Positions 33,080-44,986 of a DNA stretch of 64,000 nt are shown one piece after another. Position numbers and translations under genes: made by a program. The stretch lies in assembly GCA_011947345.1 (NCBI GenBank), contig JAAVTG010000392.1, forward strand, positions 36,796-100,795. The letters run 5' to 3'. The notes below the pieces were generated by a model. It saw nothing but the letters and a program-made list of their open reading frames with translations. It was not told where the DNA came from and ran no database searches. Positions within the stretch are counted from its first letter, which is position 1, and every line of letters begins with the position of its first letter. The stretch is from Phytophthora quininea (taxonomy: Eukaryota; Oomycota; Peronosporomycetes; Peronosporales; Peronosporaceae).

Positions 33080-35560
33080 TATATATATATGGTCGGCGCT
33101 ACATATGTATCGCACTAAAATGACGTCGCGTTATGGGCTCTATTTTGGGCTTTTGCTGCTGTTTATTCCCTAGCGCGCTGCTTTTTAGCGCCCAAGTTAG
33201 TACTACTCGACACACTATTTTCGGTTATCAGACGATACTGACGGTAATACTGATCACAGCATAATGAAACGAAGTGTAACTGGGGTTTTCAGTATGGCGA
33301 ACATGATGGTGATACTCTGAGCGAGCAGAAACAGGCGCATCCGCCAATCAGCGATCCGCAACGAAAACAACGGCTGTACTCCACCGATTGGGCTGAAAAC
33401 TTGGGAGACTATGTTTTCATATACGCGGAACATGATGGTGACAGTCCCATGTGACAGAGACAGGCCCATCAGCCAATCAGCGATCAGGAAGGTAACTGTT
33501 GCTGTACGTACCCATTTGAGCTAAAAACTTAGGAGGCTACGTTTTCATATGTGAAAAACACGATGGTGATAGTGTGAAAAGACATAGACAGGCTCACCAG
33601 CCAGTCAGCGAGTAGCAAAGTTATGTACGGCCGCACACACTGTTTCGACTAAAACCTTGGAGAATCACGTTTTTGTATACGCGGAACACGATGGTGACAG
33701 TCCCATGTGACAGCGACAGGCCCATCATCCAATCAGCAATCAGTAACGATTGCTGCGGCTGTACACACCCGTTTGGGCTGAAAACTTGGGAGACGACGCT
33801 TTCATATACGGGGAAGAAGATGGTGATAGTGTGAAAAGACAGAGACAGGCCCATCACCCAATCAGCGATCGGGAAGGATAGCTATGGCCGGAATTACCGG
33901 ATTGAGATGAAAACTTGGGAGACTACGTTTTCGTATGTGGGGAAGAAGATGGTGATGGTTTGCAGCGACAGAAACTGGTGCATCCGCCAATGAGCGTTCA
34001 CAAAAGCCATTGCAGGCATCGTACGCCCGACTCAATCGAAACAGTGAAGAGATATGTTTCGACGCAAGGTGAACATGCTGGTTGGACTCAACGAAGAACG
34101 TAATGAAAGTACGTCCTTGAGTCTGTGATTATGAGACAAATCGTGTGTAAGGTCGGAATATGTGTAGCAACTGAATGTGCGTATGTAGGTTTGAATGTTT
34201 GTATCGTACGAGTGTATGCAGCGTATCATTGGAGGTTGGGAAGTCTGTTGTCGAGGGAGAATATGTGTCGAATAAGCGTGTTGTATCATATATAGATGTG
34301 TGTATGGGAACGACAAAAACGTATGTAGACTAGTTAATGAAACGAGGATCAATAAGAAGTAGTCGAAACAGGTCATGGATGACTATGCGTGCGAGAGTGT
34401 TCTTGGGAATCGTATGAAGGTGAGTGAGTGTACGCTTGTGTAGAGTAGGAGTAGGTGTCGAATAGGAGTGTGTAGAGTGGGAATGTGTGCAGAGAATGCG
34501 TGTTATTGTGTATGGATGTGTTCGTGTTGGAGTGTTCGTAGTATATGGTTTGAGTAAAATGAACGTGAAAATAGTATGATTTGGTGATAGGTAAATGAGA
34601 CAGATAGCGTGGAAGTGAAAGAAAAAGAAAAAAAAGAATGATAATAGTTGAGTATAATGAGATGGATTGGGATTGATCGGAAAGATGATTTGAATGATTT
34701 GATAGAGAGTTAGGTAGTAATGTGGAAAAATGAGAAGAAGAAGAAGTATGTGGAGAGTATGGATAGTAGATAATGGTGTAAGAGTGTATATAGGTGTAAG
34801 TGTATGAGGTGTGTAAGAGTAGATATGCAGATATTGTATAGAGAAGAATGAGTATGTGAAATAGGAGTGTTTAAAGAAGGAGTATGTAGAGAATGAATGG
34901 GTGTAGTGTAAAGTATGAGTGTGTAGGATAAGAGTGTGTGAGAAGAGAAAAGATGGAGTTGAGGAAGGAATAGAGAAAATGTGAGTAATAGAAAATTGAA
35001 GAAAAATGATGGATGTTTGTGAGTTTGTGTGTATGAGTGTATGTAGAGTATGGATGTTTGTGGTAAATAGAAGTTTATGTGGAGTATGAGTGTAAGTATG
35101 AGTGAGTGTAAGTATGTGTGAGTGTAAAAAGTGTGATTGTGAATAGAATGTGATTGTTGTAGAGTATAAGTGTGTGTAAAGTATGAGTATGTGTGAGTGT
35201 AAAAAGTGTGATTGTGAATAGAATGTGATTGTTGTAGAGTATAAGTGTGTGTAAAGTATGAGTATGTGTGAGTGTAAAAAGTGTGATTGTGAATAGAATG
35301 TGATTGTTGTAGAGTATAAGTGTGTGTAAAGTATGAGTATGTGTATGTGTAGAGTGTGAGTGTGTGTAGAGTGTGAGTGTGTGTAGAGTGTGAGTGTGTG
35401 TAAAGTATGAGTATGTGAGAGTATGAGAATGTGTATGTGAGAGGGTGAGTGTTGTGGAGTGTGAGTGTTGTAGAGTGTGTGTGAGTGTGAGTGTGTATAG
35501 AGTGTGAATGTGTGTGGAGTGAGTGTGTGTGGAGTGTGAGTGTGTGTGAATTGTGAGTGT

Positions 35561-35586
35561 TGTAGGGTTTAGGGTTTAGGGTTTAG
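35561..35586 (+). repeat. Interstitial telomeric repeat (TTTAGGG type)
   Basis: TGTAGGGTTTAGGGTTTAGG continues to GTTTAG: three to four heptamers of the TTTAGGG type, G-rich strand on plus. If this is a relic of a chromosome end, the end lay to the right. Block F starts directly after it. Confidence 0.85.
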
Positions 35587-36470
35587 TATACGCGACCGTT
35601 TGAAAACTAGCCTGGAAACCGGTACTGACATTTTGCACAGGTATGGTATCGCCCATGAACAATTGATTGAGCCGAAAAACGTTTTCAAAAATGTCTGGGA
35701 TTTTGTATACACGCGAAAAACATGGTTTGTGAGAAATCTAGCCTGGAAACATATGGTTTTCTTTGCGGCAATGAACGGGCAAGGGTCGGTTTAGTGGGGG
35801 TACGACAAGGTCCGGTTGCATAAATCGGCCTGGAAGACCGTCAAACAGCATATAGGATTTGACATGGGTACATCGTACTTAAGAGAATACTCACGGTACT
35901 TCTTCTGAAACTAACGCATTTGACGAATTTTCACTTACGTACGAAACTACCATGTGGAATATTCCGTATGAGAGGTAGGATGTCACAAAAATCAAAGTAC
36001 TGTAAGTATCCGAGTAAGTACGATTTAGAGTACGGAATAAAATGCAGAATTGTACTTTCAAAAATGCGCAAATGACTTTACGAAAAAAACATGTTGGTAG
36101 TGAAGTTGAGCGCTGTAGATATGTTTGGGCCTTCTGCATACGGTGTTTGGTAACATATGCACAGCTGTGTTGGTGCAAGATGTTCTTGACTGATTGTAGA
36201 ATACATTACCATTCCACGTTTATGCATCTATGCACCTATAGTCACTATAAGTGACGCCACCAATGGCTTTGCGTTCCAGTTTATTTATAGAGAAATAATC
36301 TACGCGGCCAAAACGAACGGTTTAATATTGAGAATTCACAGGTGTAAATAGAGAAATATGAGCTTTCCAGTGACAGACTGTATTTTGACAAAAACGGTAC
36401 ATTAACAAGAAAATGGACAGAATCTCCGTTTTAGAGTAATTTTAAAGTGAATATAGGCATAAGGTAGACA

Positions 36471-36999
36471 TAGACGGTTGGTGCGGTGGTGGTCGTCGTT
36501 GGCAAAGACGGGGCGGAGGGGAGACGAGGGTATGGACGGGGCGAGAGCATGACACCGACTCGGAACCAGTAGAAGTGCAGTTGCGCGTCGTTTTGGAGTG
36601 GTTTGGAAGGGAGTATGGGAGTCGGGTGGGCATAGACGGTTGGTGCGGTGGTGGTAGTCGTTGGCAAAGACGGGGCGGAGGGGAGACGAGGGTATGGACG
36701 GGGCGAGAGCATGACACCGACTCGGAACCAGTAGAAGTGCAGTTGCGCGTCGTTTTGGAGTGGTTTGGAAGGGAGTATGGGAGTCGGGTGGGCATAGACG
36801 GTTGGTGCGGTGGTGGTCGTCGTTTGCAAAGACGGGGCGGAGGGAGACGAGGGTATGGACAGGGCGAGAGCATGACACCGACTCGGAACCAGTAGAAGTG
36901 CAGTTGCGCGTCGTTTTGGAGTGGTTTGGAAGGGAGTATGGGAGTCGGGTGGGCATAGACGGTTGGTGCGGTGGTGGTAGTCGTTGGCAAAGACGGGGC
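36471..36999 (+). repeat. 162-bp minisatellite, about 3.3 copies
   Basis: The word TAGACGGTTGGTGCGG recurs at 36471, 36633, 36795 and 36956 (period 162, 162, 161). Because 162 is a multiple of 3, long open frames appear on both strands through it; they are not genes. About 1.2 copies recur at 41430-41640 after the second F block. Confidence 0.9.
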
Positions 37000-39900
37000 T
37001 ATATATATATGGTCGGCGCTACATATGTATCGCACTAAAATGACGTCGCGTTATGGGCTCTATTTTGGGCTTTTGCTGCTGTTTATTCCTGTAGCGCGCT
37101 GCTTTTTAGCGCCCAAGTTAGTACTACTCGATACACTATTTTCGGTTATCAGACGATACTGACGGTAATACTGATCACAGCATAATGAAACGAAGTGTAA
37201 CTGGGGTTTTCAGTATGGCGAACACGATGGTGATACTCTGAGCGAGCAGAAACAGGCGCATCCGCCAATCAGCGATCCGCAACGATAACAACGGCTGTAC
37301 TCTACTGGTTGGGCTGAAAACTTGGGAAGTATGTTTTCATATACGGGGAGCATGATGGTGATAGTCTGATGTGACAGAGACAGGCCCATCATCCAATCAG
37401 CGATCAGGAACGATTGCTGCGGCTGTACATACCGGTTTCGGCTGAAAACTTGGGGAACTATGTTTTCATATACGGGGAAGAAGATGGTGATAGTCCCATG
37501 TGACAGAGACAGGCCCATCACCCAATCAGCGATCAGGAACGATTGCTGCGGCTGTACATACCGGTTTAGGCTGAAAACGTAGGGGACGACGCTTTCATAT
37601 ACGGGGAAGAAGATGGTGATAGTGTGAAAAGACAGAGACAGGCCCACCACCCAATCAGCGATCAGGAAGGATAGCTATGGCCGGAATTACCGGATTGAGA
37701 TGAAAACTTGGGAGACTACGTTTGCGTATGTGGGGAAGAAGATGGTGATGGTTTGCAGCGACAGAAACTGGTGCATCCGCCAATGAGCGTTCACAAAAGC
37801 CATTGCAGGCATCGTACGCCCGACTCAATCGAAACAGTGAAGAGATATGTTTCGACGCAAGGTGAACTTGCTGGCGGGACTCAACGAAGAACATAATGAA
37901 AGTACGTCCTTGAGTATGTGATTATGAGACAAATGGTGTGTAAGGTCGGAATATGCGTAGCAACTGAATATGCGTATGTAGGTTTGAATGTTTGTATAGT
38001 ACGAGTGTATGCAGCGTATCATTGGAGGTTGGGAAGTCTGTTGTCGAGGGAGAATATGTGTCGAATAAGCGTGTTGTATCATATATACATGTGTGTATGG
38101 GAACGACAAAAACGTATGTAGACTAGTTAATGCAACGAGGATCAATAAGAAGTAGTGGAAAACGGTTTTGGATGACTATGCGTGCGAGAGTGTTCTTGGG
38201 AATCGTATGAAGGTGCGTGAGTGTACGCTTGTGTAGAGTAGGAGTAGGTGTCGAATAGGAGTGTGTAGAGTGGGAATGTATGCAGAGAATGCGTGTTATT
38301 GTGCATGGATGTGTTCGTGTTTGCGTGTTCGTAGTATATGGTTTGAGTAAAATGAACGTGTAAATAGTATGCTTTGGTGATAGGTAAATGAGAAAGATAG
38401 AGTGGGAGTGAAAGAAAAAAAAAAAAAATGATAATAGTTGAGTATAATGAGATGGATTGGGATTGATCGGAAAGATGATTTGAATGATTTGATAGAGAGT
38501 TAGGTAGTAATGTGGAAAAATGAGAAGAAGAAGAAGTATGTGGAGAGTATGGATAGTAGATAATGGTGTAAGAGTGTATATAGGTGTAAGTGTATGAGGT
38601 GTGTAAGAGTAGATATGCAGATATTGTATAGAGAAGAATGAGTATGTGAAATAGGAGTGTTTAAAGAAGGAGTATGTAGAGAATGAATGGGTGTAGTGTA
38701 AAGTATGAGTGTGTAAGATAAGAGTGTGTGAGAAGAGAAAAAATGGAGTTGAGGAAGGAATAGAGAAAATTTGAGTAATAAAAATTGAAGAAAAATGATG
38801 GATGTTTGTGTGTTGGTGTGTGTGTGTATGTAGAGTATGGGTGTTTGTGGTGAATAGAAATGTATGTGGAGTGTGAGTGTGAGTATGTGTGGGTGTAAAT
38901 AGAGAGTAAGAGTAAAAAGTGTGATTGTGAATAGAGTGTTAGTGTTGTAGAGTGTGAGTGTGTGTAAAGTATGAGTGTGTGAGAGTGTGAGGATGTGTAT
39001 GTGTAGAGTGTGAGTGTTGTAGAGTGTGAGTATGTGTAGAGTGTGAGTATGTGTAGAGTGTGAGTGTGTGTAGAGTGTGAGTGTTGTAGAGTGTGAGTGT
39101 TGTAGAGTGTGAGTGTGTGTAGAGTGTGAGTATGTGTAGAGTGTGTGTAGAGTGTGGGAGTGAGTGTGTGTAGAGTGTAGAGTGTAGAGTGTGAGTGTGA
39201 GTTTGTGTGGAGTGTGAGTGTGTGTGGAGTGAGTGTGTGTGGAGTGTGAGTGTGTGTGGGTGTGAGTGTATGTAGGGTGTAGGGTGTAGGGTGTAGGGTG
39301 TAGGGTTTAGTATATGGGTAGTGTAATTTTTTTGCCAGTAACTTCGTGTCAAATTTTATATGGATCGACGCGGAATTTCCTTGCGAATTGAATGGTAACA
39401 CGCACACATGCCACATATGACGGTTTACGGTACTTTCTGTACAAAAACTATGCTTGCGCAAAAACAAGCCAGTCATGTCGCATATTTTATACCGGAATTA
39501 TACTCTCCATACCAGGTTTGTATACAAGGATTTTGCTCGGGAGGGCTGAATAACGCTGGAAGTGGCGCAAACGGGCCATCCGGCCGATTTTGACTTGGCA
39601 AGAACTTGGCGATAATGATGCAAGTGCGAGAGTTTTGTAGCCAAGTTGGGAGGGCTGTAGCGACCGAACTATGGCGAACGGCTCTATATATGGGCAACAA
39701 ACCAATTGTTGAATGTATTGCAAACCGATTTGAACTTTCTTGGGTCACATCTATGTACTTTTGACAGATATAGAAAGGCGCAAAGATAGGCTTCCGCAGC
39801 AAAATGCGAAACTTTGTCGTCATTTTCGGAAGTCAATATTTATATTGAGTAGGTACCGTTTGTACAATGATATAGCTGAATACATCCTCTTTCGAATGGT

Positions 39901-42426
39901 GTATAGAAAGTAGGACATAGACTGGTCACCTGCTTCGTTTTTGTACGATGAAAATGTCGTCTTGTTCGCAAATTCACGAAGCCAATATTTGCAGTAGAAA
40001 CGTGAAAATTTTCAGACACGTAGTCGGTACATTGGCAGAGTTGGTAGTGAATGATGTGATAGACATAGACGAGACACTGTATTTTTTTAAAGTATAACTT
40101 GTTGATGATTTGATCCAGTGTATTGGAATTCATCCACATTCAGATTACCGTAAACAATTTGGTAGAGTACAGTACACACTGTACAGTACTTTTGTGGAGT
40201 AAGGTACTTCATGGAAATGGCTACATTTTATTAAAAAATACTTTATTGTAAACCATGCAAAGCGCCCGTGTATTCGTCAGTTCCTTACCGCTAAAAAACT
40301 CTCCCCCAAAACTAAATACGGCTCCCTAACTACTGGTTGGCGCTGTCTTAGTCTGTCGCAATGATGCTCTCGCGCCAGACCCCTTGAACGTTTCTGCGAC
40401 TGTCCGGACCAGTTCCTCTCGCTGGTCAGTTGACGGTCCCCATGTTCCCAGTAAGCTCTTGCACCTGTATCGCGTTCTGGCATTTCTCCCCTGCCAACCT
40501 TGTACGTGTAGATCTTCATGTGTTGGGAGATGTCTAGGGTTTAGTATACGCGACCGTTTGAAAACTAGCCTGGAAACCGGTACTGACATTTTGCACAGGT
40601 ATGGTATCGCCCATGAACTATTGATTGAGACGAAAAAAGTTTTCAAAAATGTCTGGAATTTTGTATACACGCGAAAAACATGGTTTGTGAGAAATCTAGC
40701 CTGGAAACATATGTTTTTCTGTGCAGAAATGAACTTGCAAGGATCAATTTGGTGGGGGTACGACAAGGTCCGGTTGCATAAATCGGCCTGGAAGACCGTC
40801 AAACAGCATATATGATTTGACATGGGTACATCGTACTTAAGAGAATACTCACGGTACTTCTTCTGAAACTAACGCATTTGACGAATTTTCACTTACGTAC
40901 GAAACTACCATGTGGAATATTCCGTATGAGAGGTAGGATGTCACAAAAATCAAAGTACTGTAAGTATCCGAGTAAGTACGATTTAGAGTACGGAATAAAA
41001 TGCAGAATTGTACTTTCAAAAATGCGCAAATGACTTTACGAAAAAACATGTTGGTAGTGAAGTTGAGCGCTGTAGATATGTTTGGGCCTTCTGCATACGG
41101 TGTTTGGTAACATATGCACAGCTGTGTTGGTGCAAGATGTTCTTGACTGATTGTAGAATACATTACCATTCCACGTTTATGCATCTATGCACCTATAGTC
41201 ACTATAAGTGACGCCACCAATGGCTTTGCGTTCCAGTTTATTTATAGAGAAATAATCTACGCGGCCAAAACGAACGGTTTAATATTGAGAATTCACAGGT
41301 GTAAATAGAGAAATATGAGCTTTCCAGTGACAGACTGTATTTTGACAAAAACGGTACATTAACAAGAAAATGGACAGAATCTCCGTTTTAGAGTAATTTT
41401 AAAGTGAATATAGGCATAACGTAGACATAGACGATTAGTGCCGTAGTGGTAGTCGTTAGCAAAGACGGGCGGAGGGGAGACGAGGGTATGGACGGGGCGA
41501 GAGCATGACACCGACTCGGAACCAGTAGAAGTGCAGTTGCGCGTCGTTTTGGAGTGGTTTGGAAGGGAGTATGGGAGTCGGGTGGACATAGACGGTTGGT
41601 GCGGTGGTGGTAGTCGTTGGCAAAGACGGGGCGGAGGGGGAGATTAGTGTTAGTTGGTGATGTGGAAAAATGAGAAGAAGAAGAAGTATGTGGAGAGTAT
41701 GGATAGTATATAATAGTGTAAGAGTGTATGTAGGTGTAAGTGTATGAGGTGTGTAAGAGTAGATATGCGGATATTGTATAGAGGAGAATGAGTATGTGAA
41801 ATAGGAATGTGTAAAGAAGGAGTATGTAGAGAATGAATGGGTGTAGTGTAAAGTATGAGTGTGTTAGATAAGAGTGTGTGAGAAGAGAAAAAATGGAGTT
41901 GAGGAAGGAATAGAGAAAGTTTGAGTAATAGAAAATTGAAGAAAAATGATGGATGTTTGTGTGTATGAGTGTATGTAGAGAATGGTTGGATGTTTGTGTG
42001 TATGAGTGTATGTAGAGAATGGGTGGATGTTTGTGGTGAATAGAAGTGTATGTGGAGTGTAAGTGTAAGTATGAGTGAGTGTAAGTATGTGTGAGTGTAA
42101 ATAGAGAGTAAGTGTAAAAAGTGTGATTGTGAATAGAATGTGATTGTTGTAGAGTATAAGTGTGTGTAAAGTATGAGTATGTGTATGTGTAGAGTGTGGA
42201 GTGTGAGTAGAGTGTGGAGTGTGAGTAGAGTGTGAGTGTGTGTAGAGTATGAGTGTGAGTAGAGTGTGGAGTGTGAGTAGAGTGTGAGTGTGTGTAGAGT
42301 ATGAGTGTGAGTAGAGTGTAGAGTGTAAGTGTGTGTAGAGTGTGAGTGTGTATAGAGTGTAAGTTTGTGTAGAGGATGTGTATGTGTATAGTGTGAGTGT
42401 GTGTAAAGTATGAGTATGTAAGAATG
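37000..42426 (+). repeat. Subtelomeric unit 5 (A-B-C-D-telomeric-E-F-minisatellite-D)
   Basis: Head at 37000, B and C to about 38340, GT satellite to 39270 and a variant telomeric run (39271-39310). Block E copy 2 (39308-40530) is joined through GTCTAGGGTTTAG to block F copy 2 (40537-41430). A partial minisatellite (to 41640) and more GT satellite (41640-42426) follow. It is the only unit containing both E and F. Confidence 0.85.
39271..39312 (+). repeat. Interstitial variant telomeric run
   Basis: Five TGTAGGG-type heptamers are followed by TTTAG, directly before block E (TAGTATATGGG). The heptamer period is kept but T at the second position is replaced by G. Confidence 0.8.
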
Positions 42427-43186
42427 TATATATATATGGTCGGCGCTACATATGTATCGCACTAAAATGACGTCGCGTTATGGGCTCTATTTTGGGCTTT
42501 TGCTGCTGTTTATTCCTGTAGCGCGCTGCTTTTTAGCGCCCAAATGAGTACTACTCGATACACTATTTTCGGTTATCAGACGATACTGACGGTAATACGG
42601 ATCACAGCAGAATGAAACTAAGTGTAACTGGGTTATTCAGTATGGCGAACATGATGGTGATACTCTGAGCGAGCAGAAACAGGCGCATCCGCCAATCAGC
42701 GATCCGCAACGATACCAACGGCTGTACCCCACCGATTGGGCTGAAAACTTGGGAGACTACGTTTTCATATACGGGGAACATGAAGGTGATAGTCTGATGT
42801 GACAGAGACAGGCCCACCACCCAATCAGCGATCAGGAACGATTGCTGCGGCTGTACATACCCGTTTGGGCTGAAAACGTAGGGGACGACGCTTTCATATA
42901 CGGGGAAGAAGATGGTGATAGTCCCATGCGACAGAGACAGGCCCATCACCCAATCAGCGATCGGGAAGGATAGCTATGGCCGGAATTACCGGATTGGGAT
43001 GAAAACGTGGGAGACGACGTTTTCATATGTGGAGAACATGATGTTGATTGTCTGAGATGACATAGACAGGCCCATCAGCCAATCAGCGAGTAGCAACGTT
43101 ATCTACGGTGGCACACACCTGCTTCGACTAAAAACTTGGAGAATCACGTTTTTGTATACTCGGAACACGATGGTGACACTGCGAAG
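42427..43186 (+). repeat. Subtelomeric unit 6, left part (A-B)
   Basis: Head at 42427 and B repeats up to CTGCGAAG, where the LTR retrotransposon is inserted. The unit resumes at 56187 with GAAGTGATAGAGACAGG. Confidence 0.85.
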
Positions 43187-43715
43187 TGTCGCGCACTGTG
43201 GGTCCCCTACGCGGGTCGGGTAGCTGTCTGTCGAGTTTGGTGAGAGGGGATTAGGAACACTAGTCACCGGTAGCCTCCAAGAACGGTCGATAGGAACGCT
43301 CGAGTAAATGAAAACCTTCTTAGTTAGACTTTAAAACCTTCTTCTTGTCCTTGTAGGTCTTGGTCTTCGATACTCAAACGCTCTTCAAAGCCGACTTGGG
43401 GGCCGTAGGGGAAATGCACAACTAGGGTCGGCTCGGTGCAGCTTGCGAGGGCGGGCTACTTGATTCTCTGGCTCATACCTTGCTCCAGCCGCCATGCTCA
43501 CTGCGCCTGCCGCCAATACATAGATTCTCTGTCCACTTGGACCTTCACCTGGTCCTTACAAGCGTCCACCTCCTTGGCTATGCCAGGAATCAGCTGCTGC
43601 AGTCCTCTCGGGCACCTGCTCGACTGAAAGCTGAACCGTTCCACGGAACGGTGGGGTTCCCTGGGCCACGGTTGAGGTATCCTGTTGCTTGATCCACGCG
43701 CCGCGGTGCGGGACA
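43187..43715 (-). repeat. 3' LTR of the Ty3/Gypsy element
   Basis: 529 bp, TGTCGCGCACTG...GTGCGGGACA on the plus strand. It matches 55660-56186 except for 1-base differences (GTAGGGG against GTAGGG; CTTGGAC against CTTGAC). It contains the pair ACCGTTCC/GGAACGGT (43635-43652) and the last 126 bases of the membrane ORF. Confidence 0.95.
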
Positions 43716-44834
43716 TCCTCCCCGACTCGGGTTCTGACGTCCCCGCAGAACCTCAGTGTTGCTCGAGTATTCACGTTCCAGCTCCTGCACAACCTGTCGA
43801 GATCGACGCAACTCCGCCTGGATTGCCACGGGCGACCTCATTTCTCGCATCACTGGAGCCGTCCTTACCGAAGGGGCAGGGACTCTGGCAGTCGCTCGTC
43901 GACCGTTCTTCCTTCCACTCGCCCTTGCACTAGTCCTTGCTGGTCGACACGGCACGGTCGACTGTTCCAGTCCGCTCGAAATGGCAGCTTCGCCTGCTGC
44001 TCTATGGTCGAAACCTGCGCGAATGTGACTCCAGCCACGGCTAGCTACATTGTCGGGTGACATCTGCCGCAGTTCCTGGAAGACACCGACCTGTGCCAGC
44101 CAGTACAATCCCACCACGACCAGGACGCCGATTGCTGTGACGTCCTGCACCCACGAGCCCCACTCGAACACTCGACTGAGCACATTCAGACCGAACAGCA
44201 CGAGCAGAGCACCTTGCCATCCACGGAGCACAACTTCTAGTACACGTAGAACGGTCAAGGGTAGGTAAAAGACGACCGCACAGACTAAGGCCACCAGCCA
44301 GAACGCTCCTAAGACCATGCCTTCAGCGCGTCTGTAAGACGCTACCGTGGCCCGGAGTGTTCCACGCCCGTATCGCAATGACGAGCCCCACAACGCTTGA
44401 ACCGTGTCGGGCAGGTAAATGCACCAGAATTCGTGAAGCAGATCCCAATACTTGTATGCTAGTACTCCATACAAACCGTAGTCGTCCAGTCCAGCGTCAA
44501 CGACTTCCATCGGTACCGAGAACGCAGCATCGAAGAGCGTCCATAGGTAGTCTCCTGGCGGCAACTCTCTGATGCCCTCGTCCTTCGCAACACAGATGTA
44601 GCCTTCCAAGATCCTGGCCGCCAGCTGCATGTGAAGCGTTCCAACGGCAACGGTGTTCGACACTACTCGTAGTCCGATGTTGCGTAGAGGAGCAGTAGTC
44701 ACCCACACGAGGACCGTTCCACCTACCAGCACGGCATACACGGGGTACAACTCGGGCCGACGGGCCCGATCCAGCAGTGACTCAGGTACCAGGAGTTGCT
44801 CCAGCGGCGACGTCGGAGCAGAAGGTGGCTCCAT
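43590..44834 (-). CDS. Extra ORF of the retrotransposon: multi-pass membrane protein, unrecognised
   Basis: Read from ATG 44834 (MEPPSAPTSPLEQLL) to TGA 43590-43592, about 414 residues in one open frame. The last 126 bases lie inside the LTR. Hydrophobic segments are visible near residues 31-50 (YPVYAVLVGGTVLVWV), 178-203 (VLGAFWLVALVCAVVFYLPL), 213-228 (ALLVLFGLNVLSRVF) and 236-256 (TAIGVLVVVGLYWLAQVGVF). The C-terminal 150 residues are basic with a short coiled-coil-like stretch (RRSRQVVQELEREY). It stands where envelope genes stand in errantiviruses, but I see no signal peptide, furin site or Cys pattern, so it is not called Env. No family recognised. It shares a 152-base intergenic region with the divergent plus-strand ORF. 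Confidence 0.7.
   Translation of the reverse strand: MEPPSAPTSPLEQLLVPESLLDRARRPELYPVYAVLVGGTVLVWVTTAPLRNIGLRVVSNTVAVGTLHMQLAARILEGYICVAKDEGIRELPPGDYLWTLFDAAFSVPMEVVDAGLDDYGLYGVLAYKYWDLLHEFWCIYLPDTVQALWGSSLRYGRGTLRATVASYRRAEGMVLGAFWLVALVCAVVFYLPLTVLRVLEVVLRGWQGALLVLFGLNVLSRVFEWGSWVQDVTAIGVLVVVGLYWLAQVGVFQELRQMSPDNVASRGWSHIRAGFDHRAAGEAAISSGLEQSTVPCRPARTSARASGRKNGRRATARVPAPSVRTAPVMREMRSPVAIQAELRRSRQVVQELEREYSSNTEVLRGRQNPSRGGCPAPRRVDQATGYLNRGPGNPTVPWNGSAFSRAGAREDCSS
43716..43723 (-). other. Polypurine tract
   Basis: On the minus strand GGGGAGGA directly precedes the 3' LTR. Its position and composition fit the plus-strand primer of an LTR retrotransposon. Confidence 0.75.
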
Positions 44835-44986
44835 TACCACCCTGGCCTCTCTCCTAACTTGTTTCGCTAAGTGAAAGTCACGCCCTTGGCTGCTCTTTCC
44901 AGTAGTAGTCCGTTCCCATCTTTCAGTCAGTCTTGTCGCCCACTACGATCCCCACTATTCCCCTGTCTCTCGAGCTCACAACCAAG
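44835..44986. promoter_or_regulatory. Candidate divergent promoter between the two extra ORFs
   Basis: 152 bases separate two ATGs that point away from each other (44834 minus, 44987 plus). Pyrimidine-rich plus strand with TTTCAGTCAGTCTTGTCGCC and no TATA box. The two genes cannot share the LTR-driven transcript in sense for both, so at least the plus-strand gene needs its own promoter here. Inference from layout only. Confidence 0.45.

Larger units (their letters stand above)
33080..36999 (+). repeat. Subtelomeric unit 4 (A-B-C-D-telomeric-F-minisatellite)
   Basis: The head and B-C copy of unit 3 is followed by GT satellite (about 34560-35560), a short telomeric run (35561-35586), block F (about 35584-36470, starting TAGTATACGCGACCG) and a 162-bp minisatellite (36471-36999). 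Unit 5 begins abruptly inside the minisatellite. Confidence 0.85.

Noticed and set aside
36402..37038. Overlapping open frames on both strands
   Set aside because: They come from the 162-bp minisatellite, whose length is a multiple of three, so every frame without a stop stays open.
43590..44834. Calling the membrane ORF a retroviral envelope protein
   Set aside because: Only position and hydrophobic segments support it. No signal peptide, cleavage site, Cys pattern or fusion peptide was seen.
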